Source of the DNA: Winogradskyella sp.
GTDB lineage: Bacteria; Bacteroidota; Bacteroidia; Flavobacteriales; Flavobacteriaceae
Length of the DNA stretch: 64,000 nucleotides
Assembly: GCF_016744625.1 (NCBI RefSeq)
Contig: NZ_JADGDZ010000001.1
Span: forward strand, 1 to 64,000
Direction of reading: 5' to 3'
Part shown: positions 18,984 through 30,265 of the stretch, in pieces
Layout: each line of letters begins with the position of its first letter
Numbering within the stretch: the first letter of the stretch is position 1
The notes under the pieces: generated by a model
What the model was told of the DNA's origin: nothing
Database searches by the model: none
The model's input: the letters and a program-made list of their open reading frames with translations, nothing else
Translations under genes and position numbers: made by a program

Positions 18984-20591
18984 TTACTGCTTAAAATTTG
19001 GGTACTCAGCACTTAGAAGTATCACTTCTTGTACCATTACATCTTCTTTGTTAATGATTTCTTCAAAGGCATTATCATCAAACAATTGACGTGCAAGGGT
19101 TGCTTTTATTAAGCGTCTTATTTCATCATTATAAGCAACGAAAGTGATATTAGTACGCTCCCGTTTGTTAACATACTCTTGAAAACGAATAACAATATCA
19201 TCACTAACTTCAAAATTATTGATAAAATCGTATTTAGACACATCTTTGTATACGCTTCTATCTTTATCTAATTCTTCAAAAACGAAATAACCGAAATGAC
19301 CTCTTCTCCTTAAGTAATTAATAGTTTCGTTATCAAACAAACGATCAACTGGTACAAACACATCTGGTATTATTCCTCCACCTCCATAAACCACTTTCCC
19401 TTTTGGTGTTGTAAATTTTAAAGAATCATCAACTTTTATACTCTCTTCATCAGCTAATTCACCTGTTCTTAGGCGCTTATAATAATCATTATAATAACTT
19501 GTATTATCACCATTAGTATATGGTCTTTGAATTGAGCGACCTGTAGGTGTATAATATCGAGATACTGTTAAACGTACCGCACTACCATCGCCTAAAGCCA
19601 TTTCGCGTTGCACTAAACCTTTACCATAAGAGCGTCGTCCAACAATAATACCTTTGTCATTATCTTGTAATGCTCCCGCAATGACTTCACTTGCTGATGC
19701 CGAGTTTTCATTAATCAGAATATAAATCTCACCTTCTTCAAAATCTCCTCTATTGGTTGCATAGGTACGTTCTTCTCTTCCTTTTTTATCTTTTGTAAAC
19801 AAAATAAGTTTGTCGTCTTCTAAAAATTCATCAGCAATTTGTTCTGCTATGCCTAAAAACCCACCAGGATTATCACGTAAATCTAAAGCCAATTTTGTAG
19901 CTCCTTGATCTTGAAGCTCGTCTAAAGCCAACTTAAATTCTTTAAACGTAGATTCGGCAAAACGGTTCATTTTAATATAACCCAATTGATCTGTTAACAT
20001 GTAAGCTGCCTCGACACTTTTAATTGGTATGTCTTTTCGTTTTATATCGAACTCCAATAACTCATCTTCACCTTTTCTATAAACCGTCAGTTTAACCTTA
20101 GTGTTTTTATCTCCTTTGAGTTTTTCTGTTATAAAGTCATTAGTGATATTCCCTCCATAAATAGTGTCCCCATCTGCCAATAAGATGCGATCACCACTCA
20201 TAATACCTGCACGTTCACTTGGTCCACCTTCAGTTGGTTTAACCACAGCTATGCTATCCTTATAAGGATAAAAATTAATACCTATACCAACAAAATCACC
20301 TTTCATATTTTCAGTGATACGTTTTAAATCTTCTTTTGGAATATATGTAGAATGTGGATCGAGATTGTCTAAAATACCATTCACTGTAACATCGACGATA
20401 CTATCTGTGTTAATGTCATCGACATATTCGTAATCGATATAATCGATGAGACGGTTAAGTTTGTCCTTTTTACTATTCGTGGAAAAAAGGTTATCTGAAG
20501 TATCTGTAAAATTCAACTTTCCTCCAATAACAACTCCAGCTGCAATAGCAACACCAATAATAAGTGGTATGTATTTGTTTTTTGTTGCCAT
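18984..20591 (-). CDS. S41 family C-terminal processing peptidase
   Basis: PDZ domain, LALDLRDNPGGFL, NENSASASEVIAGALQD, GRRSYGKGLVQ. Confidence 0.95.
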   Translation of the reverse strand: MATKNKYIPLIIGVAIAAGVVIGGKLNFTDTSDNLFSTNSKKDKLNRLIDYIDYEYVDDINTDSIVDVTVNGILDNLDPHSTYIPKEDLKRITENMKGDFVGIGINFYPYKDSIAVVKPTEGGPSERAGIMSGDRILLADGDTIYGGNITNDFITEKLKGDKNTKVKLTVYRKGEDELLEFDIKRKDIPIKSVEAAYMLTDQLGYIKMNRFAESTFKEFKLALDELQDQGATKLALDLRDNPGGFLGIAEQIADEFLEDDKLILFTKDKKGREERTYATNRGDFEEGEIYILINENSASASEVIAGALQDNDKGIIVGRRSYGKGLVQREMALGDGSAVRLTVSRYYTPTGRSIQRPYTNGDNTSYYNDYYKRLRTGELADEESIKVDDSLKFTTPKGKVVYGGGGIIPDVFVPVDRLFDNETINYLRRRGHFGYFVFEELDKDRSVYKDVSKYDFINNFEVSDDIVIRFQEYVNKRERTNITFVAYNDEIRRLIKATLARQLFDDNAFEEIINKEDVMVQEVILLSAEYPNFKQ

Positions 20592-21022
20592 TAAGCTTTT
20601 AAATCTTCAATATACTCCAATTCTATACCAGCTTTTTTCAAGAAATCGATTCCTGAGCAATCTTTGTAGCCTTCAGAATACACAACTCTGACAATACCTG
20701 CTTGATGTATTAACTTACTGCACTCTTTACAAGGTGATAATGTAATATACAAGGTTGCCCCTTTACAAGATTGTGTTGATGATGCCACTTTTAAAATCGC
20801 ATTGGCTTCAGCATGTAAAACGTACCATTTAGTATAACCTTCGTCATCTTCACAATAATTTTCAAAACCAGTTGGAGTACCATTATAACCATCAGAAATT
20901 ATCATTCGGTCTTTAACAATAAGTGCACCTACTTGTTTGCGTTTACAATGAGATAGTTTTCCCCATTCTTTAGCAATACGTAAATAAGCTTTATCGTAAC
21001 GTAATTGTTTTGTCTTTGGCAT
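20591..21022 (-). CDS. dCMP deaminase family protein
   Basis: HAEANAIL and SPCKEC zinc-binding motifs. Confidence 0.94.
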   Translation of the reverse strand: MPKTKQLRYDKAYLRIAKEWGKLSHCKRKQVGALIVKDRMIISDGYNGTPTGFENYCEDDEGYTKWYVLHAEANAILKVASSTQSCKGATLYITLSPCKECSKLIHQAGIVRVVYSEGYKDCSGIDFLKKAGIELEYIEDLKA

Positions 21023-21126
21023 TAAAAATTATTCTTGTACAAACGTACATTGTTAACAACGAATATAAAAGGATAGTATTTTATAACCAATTTACTATCA
21101 GTTAAAGTTTTACCAAACTTTAAACT

Positions 21127-21708
21127 CTAATTTAACAAATCGCTTTGAATTACCATAGGAATGACAAGACCTATAACGATAGCTGATAGCACCATGACCC
21201 AATCACGTCGCGAAAACCTGAAAATAGTTTGACATAAGAAGCCTAGAAATAAAACCACGAATACAATAATAACTTGAGCTATTTCTATACCAAGTGCAAA
21301 TTCTAAAAGAAACACTAAAGAATTATCTGAAATCATATTAAACTCCCTTGCAAAACCAAGGCCATGGATAAGACCAAAGAAAAGGGTTGTAAAAAAAAGT
21401 AATCCTATCTTATTTCCTCTATCCTTTTTCCCAGCTGTAAATACATTGTAGATTGCTGCTATTAATATGGTTATTGGTATTAGAAACTCTACAAGTTTTC
21501 CATTTACAGTAACAACATCGTAAGCACCTAAAATCAATGATATGGAATGACCAATAGTAAAAATTGATACTAAAACTAGAACACGTTTCCAATCTTTAAA
21601 AACATAAGGAACAGCTAATACCATCAGAAAAAGCACATGATCATAGCCATTTATATCTAAAATATGATCAATACCTATCTTAACATTAAACCAGAAGTTT
21701 TCTAACAT
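21127..21708 (-). CDS. HupE/UreJ family membrane protein
   Basis: GIDHILDINGYDHVLFL, FTIGHSISL and GLIHGLGFA motifs. Confidence 0.88.
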   Translation of the reverse strand: MLENFWFNVKIGIDHILDINGYDHVLFLMVLAVPYVFKDWKRVLVLVSIFTIGHSISLILGAYDVVTVNGKLVEFLIPITILIAAIYNVFTAGKKDRGNKIGLLFFTTLFFGLIHGLGFAREFNMISDNSLVFLLEFALGIEIAQVIIVFVVLFLGFLCQTIFRFSRRDWVMVLSAIVIGLVIPMVIQSDLLN

Positions 21709-21846
21709 AATTAATTCGTTTGGGATAAATCAAAGTTACAATTAAAAGGCAATATGTTTCTGTTAAAATAAAGTGAATAAAATTTGCTTATTCCTATTTT
21801 CTTTCGGAATATTGTGCTTCACAAAGTTCAAATAACTTATTGAAAT

Positions 21847-21966
21847 GTTATCAAGAAAGGTGGAGGGATTAGACCCTGTGAAGCCTTAGCAACCCTTAAA
21901 CTTATTAAGAAGGTGCTAAATTCTACGTAATTACCGATTCATTTATCGGAAAATTGGATAGATAAC
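21847..21966 (+). ncRNA. SAM-I (S-box) riboswitch
   Basis: ATCAAGAAAGGTGGAGGGATTAGACCCTGTGAAGCCTTAGCAACC...AAGGTGCTAAATTC S-box core; P1 GTTATC (21847-21852) pairs with GATAAC (21961-21966); precedes metH/metF. Confidence 0.93.
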
Positions 21967-22072
21967 CAAACGAAATTACACTATTGTAATTCTTTTTTCT
22001 TTTTAATATTTTTCTATTTATACGTCTATTTTGGCGCATTTGTCTTTTGGTTTAACTGAAACTAGTATAACT

Positions 22073-23074
22073 ATGAGTACACCTAAAAGTAAAATTGAAG
22101 CCGAACTTCTAAAACGAATTTTAGTTTTAGATGGAGCCATGGGAACCATGCTTCAACAATATAATTTCTCAGAAGAAGATTTTAGAGGAGAACGTTTTAA
22201 AGATTATCCGTCACCATTACAGGGAAATAATGACTTACTCTCATTAACACAACCAAAGGCGATTGCAGAAGTACACGCTAAATATTTTGAAGCAGGAGCA
22301 GATATTGTAGAAACCAATACTTTTTCTGGTACAACAATAGCAATGGCAGACTATGACATGGAGGATTTGGTTTACGAACTCAATTTTGAATCTGCTAAAA
22401 TCGCCAAAGAAGTTGCAGATAAATTCACAAAAGCTAATCCTGAACAGCCGCGTTTTGTAGCTGGTAGTATTGGTCCAACAAATAAAACAGCGAGTTTATC
22501 ACCAGACGTCAACAGACCAGAATATAGAGCCATTACCTTTAACGAACTACGTATTGCATACAAGCTACAAGTTGAAGCACTTATTGATGGTGGAGTTGAT
22601 GTACTTCTGGTAGAAACTATTTTTGATACTCTAAATGCAAAAGCGGCTTTATTTGCTATTGAAGAAGTAAAAGAAGAAAGAAACATCACAATACCAATTA
22701 TGGTTTCTGGTACTATTACAGATGCTTCAGGCAGAACATTATCTGGTCAGACGGTTGAAGCTTTCTTAACTTCAATCTCACATATTCCTTTATTGAGCGT
22801 AGGTTTTAATTGTGCACTTGGTGCTCAACAACTAAAACCCTATTTACAACGCTTATCTAACGAAACTGAACTTTACACCTCAGCGCATCCTAATGCAGGT
22901 TTACCAAATGCTTTTGGAGAATATGACGAATCCCCAAAACAAATGCAACAATATATCGAAGATTATCTAAAAGATGGTCTTATAAATATTATCGGAGGCT
23001 GTTGTGGTACAAGTCCAGAGCATATAAATGCTATAGCTGAAGTTTCAGCAAATTACAAACCTAGATTAAATTAA
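22073..23074 (+). CDS. metH: Methionine synthase homocysteine S-methyltransferase module
   Basis: [29 protein letters not shown] and [14 protein letters not shown] at 22073 preferred over TTG at 22031. Confidence 0.95.
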   Translation: MSTPKSKIEAELLKRILVLDGAMGTMLQQYNFSEEDFRGERFKDYPSPLQGNNDLLSLTQPKAIAEVHAKYFEAGADIVETNTFSGTTIAMADYDMEDLVYELNFESAKIAKEVADKFTKANPEQPRFVAGSIGPTNKTASLSPDVNRPEYRAITFNELRIAYKLQVEALIDGGVDVLLVETIFDTLNAKAALFAIEEVKEERNITIPIMVSGTITDASGRTLSGQTVEAFLTSISHIPLLSVGFNCALGAQQLKPYLQRLSNETELYTSAHPNAGLPNAFGEYDESPKQMQQYIEDYLKDGLINIIGGCCGTSPEHINAIAEVSANYKPRLN

Positions 23075-23085
23075 GAATTCGCATA

Positions 23086-25785
23086 ATGGCAGAATCTGAC
23101 TGTAAGAAATATTTAACCCTATCTGGATTAGAACCTTTGATTGTTACACCAGAAAGTAATTTTATCAACGTTGGCGAACGCACAAACGTTACAGGATCAC
23201 GAAAGTTTCTTCGACTAATAAAAGAAGATAAATACGATGAAGCATTAGAAGTTGCAAGAAATCAAGTAGATGGTGGTGCACAAATTCTAGACGTTAATAT
23301 GGACGAAGGAATGTTAGATGGAGTGTATGCCATGACTACCTTTCTAAATTTAATTGCATCAGAACCAGATATTTCTAGAATCCCTTTAATGATTGATAGC
23401 TCTAAATGGGAAATCATTGAAGCTGGCTTACAAGTAGCACAAGGAAAATGTGTCGTTAATTCTATAAGTTTAAAAGAAGGTGAAACAGAGTTCAAACGAC
23501 AAGCAAAACTAGTTAAACGTTATGGAGCTGCAGTTATAGTAATGGCTTCTGATGAAACAGGCCAAGCAGATAATTACGACAGACGAATTGAAATTTGCAA
23601 ACGCTCGTATGACATTTTAATCAACGAGGTTAATTTTCCTCCACAAGATATTATTTTCGATCCTAATATTTTCCCTGTAGCAACAGGGATGGATGAGCAT
23701 CGCAGAAATGCACTCGATTTTTTTGAAGCCACTAAATGGATTCGCGAAAATTTACCTTATGCTAATGTTTCTGGTGGAGTGAGTAATGTGTCTTTTTCGT
23801 TTAGAGGAAATAACATTGTTCGGGAAGCAATGCATTCATCCTTCTTATATCATGCCATTAAGAACGGAATGAATATGGGTATTGTCAACCCAACGATGCT
23901 AGAAGTTTATGACGAAATAGATGAGAATTTATTGGAGTGTGTTGAGGATGTATTGTTCGACAGACGAGATGATGCGACTGAGCGTTTATTAGATTATGCA
24001 GAAGCAGTAAAAGGACAGAAAAAGGAACAAGAAAATATCATTCAAGAATGGAGAAGTGATCCTTTACAAGATAGAATTACGTATGCTCTAGTTAAAGGCA
24101 TCGATGCCTTTATTATTGAAGATGTTGAAGAAGCACGCTTGGCTTCAGATAGACCAATTCATGTTATTGAAAGTCATTTAATGATTGGAATGAATGTCGT
24201 TGGAGATTTATTTGGAAGTGGTAAAATGTTCCTGCCACAAGTCGTAAAATCAGCAAGAGTAATGAAAAAAGCTGTGGCACATCTTCAACCCTTTATCGAA
24301 GCTGAAAAAGACGGGAAACAAGAATTTGCAGGTCGAATTTTAATGGCAACTGTAAAAGGTGATGTTCATGATATTGGGAAGAATATCGTGAGTGTTGTTT
24401 TGGGTTGTAATAATTATGAAATCATTGACCTTGGCGTTATGGTTCCACCAGAAAAAATTATAGAAACAGCAAAGAAAGAAAATGTTGACATTATTGGCTT
24501 GAGTGGTTTAATTACACCATCGCTAGATGAAATGGTGTATGTCTCTAAAGCACTTGAAAAAGAACAATTAGACATTCCTCTCATCATCGGAGGAGCAACA
24601 ACCTCTAGAGCGCATTCAGCAGTAAAAATTGCACCTCATTATAGCAATACGGTTGTTCATATTAATGATGCCTCTAGAGCTGTAACAGTAGTTGGTAATT
24701 TACTTAAAAACGATAATAGAATTTACAAGAATCAGATTCGTGAAGAGTATGATTTGTTTAGAGAGCAATTCATGAAACGTGGTAGGAAGAAAGAATATCT
24801 TACTATTGAAGATGCACGAAAAAACAAGTTTCAAATTGACTGGAAAACTTCTGAAATTATAAAACCAAAAACCTTAGGTATCCAGATACTAGAAGATTTC
24901 GATATCACCAAACTTGAAGATTATATAGATTGGTCGCCGTTTTTTAGGAGTTGGGACTTACATGGTAAATATCCAGATATTTTAAAAGATACTATTGTTG
25001 GCGAACAAGCTTCAGATTTATTTTCTGATGCACAAATCTTACTGAAACGTATTTTTGATGAAAAACTACTAAAAGCTAAAGCCATATTTGGCTTGTTTGA
25101 AGCGAACACTGTAAATGACGACGATATTGAAATTTCTTCTGTCAGTTCGAGCACAGTCGAGAACGAAGAAGAAACCTATAAATTTTTAACCCTTCGTCAA
25201 CAATCAAAAAAATCAGAAGGAAAACCAAATATTGCATTAGCAGATTTTATATCACCCAAAGCATCAGGCAAACAAGATCATATGGGTTGTTTCTGTGTTT
25301 CAACAGGATTTGGAACCCAAGAATTAGCAGCTCAATTTGAAGCCAATCACGATGATTATAATTCTATAATGATAAAAGCATTGGCTGATCGATTAGCCGA
25401 AGCTTTTGCTGAATATTTACATAAAGAAGTAAGAACAAAACATTGGAATTATGCCAAAAACGAAAACCTATCTAACCAAGAGTTAATAAGAGAAAGTTAT
25501 AAAGGTATTCGTCCAGCACCAGGTTATCCAGCTTGCCCAGATCACTTAGAGAAAAACACAATATGGAAGCTCTTAAATGTTGAAGAAAACATTGGAGTAC
25601 AGCTTACAGATAGCTTGGCTATGTGGCCAGCTGCAAGTGTAAGTGGTTACTATTTTGGAAATCCGGAAGCTAGGTATTTTGGTTTAGGAAAAATTACTGA
25701 TGACCAAATAAAGGATTATAGTACGCGTAGAGATATTTCAATTGAAGAAGCCGAAAAATGGCTAAACCCAAACATTGCCCATTAA
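23086..25785 (+). CDS. metH: Cobalamin-dependent methionine synthase, pterin/cobalamin/activation modules
   Basis: [26 protein letters not shown] cobalamin motif, C-terminal activation domain ([12 protein letters not shown]). Confidence 0.96.
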   Translation: MAESDCKKYLTLSGLEPLIVTPESNFINVGERTNVTGSRKFLRLIKEDKYDEALEVARNQVDGGAQILDVNMDEGMLDGVYAMTTFLNLIASEPDISRIPLMIDSSKWEIIEAGLQVAQGKCVVNSISLKEGETEFKRQAKLVKRYGAAVIVMASDETGQADNYDRRIEICKRSYDILINEVNFPPQDIIFDPNIFPVATGMDEHRRNALDFFEATKWIRENLPYANVSGGVSNVSFSFRGNNIVREAMHSSFLYHAIKNGMNMGIVNPTMLEVYDEIDENLLECVEDVLFDRRDDATERLLDYAEAVKGQKKEQENIIQEWRSDPLQDRITYALVKGIDAFIIEDVEEARLASDRPIHVIESHLMIGMNVVGDLFGSGKMFLPQVVKSARVMKKAVAHLQPFIEAEKDGKQEFAGRILMATVKGDVHDIGKNIVSVVLGCNNYEIIDLGVMVPPEKIIETAKKENVDIIGLSGLITPSLDEMVYVSKALEKEQLDIPLIIGGATTSRAHSAVKIAPHYSNTVVHINDASRAVTVVGNLLKNDNRIYKNQIREEYDLFREQFMKRGRKKEYLTIEDARKNKFQIDWKTSEIIKPKTLGIQILEDFDITKLEDYIDWSPFFRSWDLHGKYPDILKDTIVGEQASDLFSDAQILLKRIFDEKLLKAKAIFGLFEANTVNDDDIEISSVSSSTVENEEETYKFLTLRQQSKKSEGKPNIALADFISPKASGKQDHMGCFCVSTGFGTQELAAQFEANHDDYNSIMIKALADRLAEAFAEYLHKEVRTKHWNYAKNENLSNQELIRESYKGIRPAPGYPACPDHLEKNTIWKLLNVEENIGVQLTDSLAMWPAASVSGYYFGNPEARYFGLGKITDDQIKDYSTRRDISIEEAEKWLNPNIAH

Positions 25786-25786
25786 T

Positions 25787-26743
25787 ATGAAAGTTACAGA
25801 ACATATAAAAAATGCCAACGGAAAAACACAATTTTCGTTTGAAATATTACCACCCTTAAAAGGACAACATATCCAATCTATTTTTGATAATATAGACCCT
25901 TTAATGGAGTTTAAACCCCCTTTTATTGATGTTACTTATCACAGAGAAGAATATGTTTTTAAGGAAGTAGAAAATGGACTTCTAAAAAAGCAAGTCGTAA
26001 AAAAACGACCAGGAACTGTTGGTATTTGTGCTGCAATTCAAAACAAATATGGTGTTGATGCTATTCCTCATATTTTGTGTGGTGGATTCACCAAAGAGGA
26101 TACTGAAAACTTCTTAATTGATTTAGACTTCTTAGGTATTGAAAATGTTATGGCTTTACGAGGTGACGCTGTTAAAAGTGAAACCTATTTTAAACCCGAA
26201 AAAGAAGGTCATGCTTATGCCAGTGAGTTGGTAGCCCAAATCGCAGAAATGAATAATGGAAAATACTTAGACGAAGAACTACAGAACAGTTCAGCTACAA
26301 ATTTTTGTATTGGAGGAGCAGCTTATCCAGAAAAACATATGGAAGCACCAAGTTTAGATAGTGATATTCATTTCCTGAAGAAGAAAATAAAAAAAGGTGC
26401 CACTTATATTGTAACTCAAATGTTCTTTAATAATCAAAAGTATTTTGATTTTGTTGCTAAGTGCAGAAAAGAAGACATCACTGTCCCAATTATTCCAGGA
26501 TTAAAACCTATCTCTACCAGAAAGCAACTGAATTTGATACCGCACCGCTTTCATGTAGATCTACCTGAAGAACTCATAATAGACATCGTAAAATGTAAAG
26601 ACAACAAACAAGTAAGACAAGTTGGAATAGAATGGTGTATTCAACAATCTAAAGAACTTCAAAAAGCAGGAATTCCTGTCTTACATTACTATTCTATGGG
26701 AAAAAGTGATAATATAAAAGCTATTGCTTCGGCTTTATTTTAA
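25787..26743 (+). CDS. metF: Methylenetetrahydrofolate reductase
   Basis: FSFEILPP, VMALRGD, QMFF and PIIPGLKPI motifs; start taken at internal ATG 25787. Confidence 0.95.
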   Translation: MKVTEHIKNANGKTQFSFEILPPLKGQHIQSIFDNIDPLMEFKPPFIDVTYHREEYVFKEVENGLLKKQVVKKRPGTVGICAAIQNKYGVDAIPHILCGGFTKEDTENFLIDLDFLGIENVMALRGDAVKSETYFKPEKEGHAYASELVAQIAEMNNGKYLDEELQNSSATNFCIGGAAYPEKHMEAPSLDSDIHFLKKKIKKGATYIVTQMFFNNQKYFDFVAKCRKEDITVPIIPGLKPISTRKQLNLIPHRFHVDLPEELIIDIVKCKDNKQVRQVGIEWCIQQSKELQKAGIPVLHYYSMGKSDNIKAIASALF

Positions 26744-26848
26744 GTGTTGACAAATTGAAGTAAAGAAGTTGCAAAAATTGGAGTAACTTATCTAACTCTA
26801 ATTCATTTGATATCAATTCAAAATTATGTGAACTATGCAGTAAAATTC

Positions 26849-29800
26849 TTATTTTTCTGATGATAGTACTGTAAGAAAGTCATTGTTTCTAACAATTATT
26901 ATAGCTTTATTTGATTCTTTCCCAAGTGAAATCCGTTTCATTTTTTTCACATCACCATCTAAATAAACACCACTTTCAATTGCTGGAATAGAACTAAGGG
27001 TTGAATTTTTATTCCCTTTTAACATTAAGCCAATACTCGCATCATTTCTGGTCGTTTCTATTTCTGATTGGTACAAATTCCCCGCACTAATTACATCTAA
27101 AAATCCATCATTATCATAGTCGTCAATGCAGAAATCATTTATTGAAGATACTTGTGCTTGGTTTGGTAACTCAATTATTTTAAACGTATCATTTCCTTGG
27201 TTTTCTATGTAGACTGAAGCAAATGTATTTACCTTTAAATACTTAGCATTAGCTAACTTTTCTGCACCATATACATCTGCTAAATTTGCAGAGCCGAATG
27301 CATTATAAGTTGGAAATTTTTCCTTTATAAAAGGCATTTGATTGGATGAACATTCGCGTCCGCGAAGTGGAAATAAATCTCCTTGATTATAGTATCCAAG
27401 CACAACATCATTTGTTCCGTTATCATCAAAATCAGCACCATATACAGCAAAAGGTTCTAAAATAGATGCCTTATATTTATAATTTAAACCTAGGTTGCCA
27501 ACTATATAATCCTCATCACCATCATTATCAAAATCTGCAGCCTCAATAGTATTCCACCAACCTGAAGTATTTTCTAAGTTGGTTTCAACTTTATCAAATT
27601 TCCCATTAATATTTTGCAAAAATATTATCTCCATCCATTCTCCAACTACTATTAAATCTGTTTGACCATCTAAATCAAAATCTGTCCAGACCGCATCTGT
27701 TACCATTCCTAAATCAAAATCATTTTGAGTGCTAATTACGAATTTCCCATCAATATTAGTTAGAATAACACTAGGCTGTGAATGTGGGTATTTTTGAGGG
27801 TGTAATCTACTACCAACAAAAAGGTCTAAATCACCATCGTTATCATAGTCAAATTCTCGCACACAGCTTCCACTAATATTGAATTTAGGTAATGCTTGTT
27901 TCGATTTTTTGAATACACCATTCTCATTTAGATAAATTCGATCTTGATATATCGAATGATTTACTTCCCATTCATTACCTCCACTCACAACATATAAATC
28001 TAAATCGGAATCACCATCTGCATCAAAGAAAATAGCATCAACATCTTCATAACCGCTTTCTTTTTTCCAAAGTGCACTTTGATGTTTTTTGAATTTCATT
28101 TCTTCAGTTTGAAGATATAACATTCCTGAATTCCCATTAGATCCTCCGACAAAGAAATCGTCTAGACCATCATTATTAACGTCACCAACTGCTAATGCAG
28201 GACCAAATTGAGACATTTTATGAGGTAACAAGCTTTCTAAGGCATAATCGTTATAATCATTTTCTATATGTCTAACATTATGAAGATCTAACTTCTCAGT
28301 AACATCTTTAAATATAGTTTTTTGATTCTGTGAGTTGATTGAAACTATTGTTGCAACATTATAATCTAAAACTAATTTGGTGTTAGCCTTAACGCCTTTC
28401 AAGAGCTGTTGTTTCCCGTCAGACCAAATCACTTCAACCTGATCAATTTCATTTAATTTCCCAATTCCAAAATGCAATCTAGGATCAACAGAAGACTGAT
28501 ATCCTCTTGTAGGATAGTTTTCTTGAACCTGAATACCCTTTTCAGTTTTAATTTTCACAGTTGCACCTACACCAAATCGATTAAGATTGTTTCCTTTAAA
28601 ACCTATAGATAAATAGTTGTTTTCAGAATTATTTTTAAGTAAAGTAGCTGGTTCGTCTATATTATTAATAACTAAATCTAGATCTCCATCATTATCAAAA
28701 TCTGCATAAGCAGATCCATTAGAATATGTAGGAACCTCAATTCCCCAATCTCTATTCGATTTACTAAAACTTAAATCTCCGTTATTTTTATAAATATAAT
28801 TTATTGTTTTTCTTTGAGGTGTTTTCTTTACTAGTTCTAAAATGACATCAGATATTTTTTCACCATTCTTTTGAGCCTCTTCTAATCGTTTGAGTTTATG
28901 CTTTCTGAAGTCATTGTTTCTAAAATCACGTTTTAGTCCATTTGTAATAAATAAATCTTTTAACCCATCATTATCAAAATCTGCGAACAAAGGACTCCAG
29001 CTCCAATCTGTATTAGAAATTCCAGACATATGTGCTATATCACTGAACATATTTAGTCCATTATTCATCTGAAGTGTATTGAACATATACTGATAATGAA
29101 AACCTCCATCAACAGCTAATTCAAAGACTTCAGGATTCATACCGCTCATACTCGTTTTAATTCCAAAGTTATCTTCAGCAACCATATCTAGAGTCATCAC
29201 ATCTAATAATCCATCATTATTAAAATCTGCAATATCTGTTCCCATTGAGAAATTGGAAACATGTTTAAAAGAATCCTTTAAACCTTCTGTAAAAGTACCA
29301 TCGTGGTTATTATAATATAAATAATCATGCTCTACATAATCATTAGAAACATAGATATCTGGCCAACCATCTGCATTTAAATCTCCCAAGGACACTCCTA
29401 AACCAAAACCTAATGGATTACCAATTATTCCTGCTTGTTTAGAAATATCTACAAATTTTCCGTTATCATTTCGGTATAACTTATCACCAACAAATTCATT
29501 CTCTTTATTTTTAAAACTTTCAGGATTATTTGTGTTTACTGGAGTCACATTATGGTTAAGAAGATACATATCTAAATCACCATCTTTATCAAAATCAAAG
29601 AAAGAAGCTTGGGTACTATAGCCAGAAAAATTTAATCCATATTGAATTGCAGATTCGGTAAATGTTCCATCCGTATTATTTATAAACAATTCATTTTGTC
29701 TATTATCAGCCTTTCCTTTTCCTGATTTACAAACGTAAACATCTAACCAACCATCAGCATTTATATCTACCATTGTAACACCTGTTGTCCATCCAAATGA

Positions 29801-30163
29801 GCCATTGACTTTGGCGCTTTCTGTGATATCTTTAAATTGAAAGTCTCCTTTATTTAAATACAGTTTATTACTCTTTAGGTTTGAAGTAAAATAAACATCC
29901 GCTAATCCATCATTATTAATATCTCCAACGGCAACACCACCACCATTATAAAAATACTCATAAACCATGCTATTCATAGCGCTGCTTTCTGGGATTTCAT
30001 TTATAAAATTTAAACCACTTTCGTTAGAATTAACTTCGCTGAATAATGTAATACTTGTAGTTTTTGTTTGAAGGTTTTCTTTTTCTACACCTTTATTGCA
30101 TGAAAATATAATCATGCTCAATATGAAGATTAAAAAAAATTTAGATTGGCAATATTTAATCAT
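26849..30163 (-). CDS. FG-GAP/VCBS repeat lipoprotein with ASPIC/UnbV domain
   Basis: Lipobox IIFSC; many D-x-D-x-DG-x-x-D repeats; NYPTRGYQSSVDPRLHFGIG UnbV motif. Confidence 0.92.
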   Translation of the reverse strand: MIKYCQSKFFLIFILSMIIFSCNKGVEKENLQTKTTSITLFSEVNSNESGLNFINEIPESSAMNSMVYEYFYNGGGVAVGDINNDGLADVYFTSNLKSNKLYLNKGDFQFKDITESAKVNGSFGWTTGVTMVDINADGWLDVYVCKSGKGKADNRQNELFINNTDGTFTESAIQYGLNFSGYSTQASFFDFDKDGDLDMYLLNHNVTPVNTNNPESFKNKENEFVGDKLYRNDNGKFVDISKQAGIIGNPLGFGLGVSLGDLNADGWPDIYVSNDYVEHDYLYYNNHDGTFTEGLKDSFKHVSNFSMGTDIADFNNDGLLDVMTLDMVAEDNFGIKTSMSGMNPEVFELAVDGGFHYQYMFNTLQMNNGLNMFSDIAHMSGISNTDWSWSPLFADFDNDGLKDLFITNGLKRDFRNNDFRKHKLKRLEEAQKNGEKISDVILELVKKTPQRKTINYIYKNNGDLSFSKSNRDWGIEVPTYSNGSAYADFDNDGDLDLVINNIDEPATLLKNNSENNYLSIGFKGNNLNRFGVGATVKIKTEKGIQVQENYPTRGYQSSVDPRLHFGIGKLNEIDQVEVIWSDGKQQLLKGVKANTKLVLDYNVATIVSINSQNQKTIFKDVTEKLDLHNVRHIENDYNDYALESLLPHKMSQFGPALAVGDVNNDGLDDFFVGGSNGNSGMLYLQTEEMKFKKHQSALWKKESGYEDVDAIFFDADGDSDLDLYVVSGGNEWEVNHSIYQDRIYLNENGVFKKSKQALPKFNISGSCVREFDYDNDGDLDLFVGSRLHPQKYPHSQPSVILTNIDGKFVISTQNDFDLGMVTDAVWTDFDLDGQTDLIVVGEWMEIIFLQNINGKFDKVETNLENTSGWWNTIEAADFDNDGDEDYIVGNLGLNYKYKASILEPFAVYGADFDDNGTNDVVLGYYNQGDLFPLRGRECSSNQMPFIKEKFPTYNAFGSANLADVYGAEKLANAKYLKVNTFASVYIENQGNDTFKIIELPNQAQVSSINDFCIDDYDNDGFLDVISAGNLYQSEIETTRNDASIGLMLKGNKNSTLSSIPAIESGVYLDGDVKKMKRISLGKESNKAIIIVRNNDFLTVLSSEK

Positions 30164-30182
30164 TTAATTAATGTTTTAACAA

Positions 30183-30220
30183 ATATAAAAAACACCTAGA
30201 AATATTAATCCCTAGGTGAA
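30183..30220 (-). terminator. Intrinsic terminator after susD-like gene
   Basis: CACCTAG (30193-30199) pairs with CTAGGTG (30212-30218); U-run on the minus strand. Confidence 0.65.
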
Positions 30221-30265
30221 TTCTGCTATTAATCAATTGTAAAACAAACTCAAAAACTTACATAA

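Noticed and set aside
22031-22072. N-terminal extension of metH from a TTG start
   Set aside because: Not part of the conserved domain; ATG at 22073 (MSTPKSK) is a better start.
22073-25785. metH as a frameshifted pseudogene
   Set aside because: The split falls at a domain boundary, the second ORF has its own ATG after a short gap, and split MetH is common in Bacteroidota.
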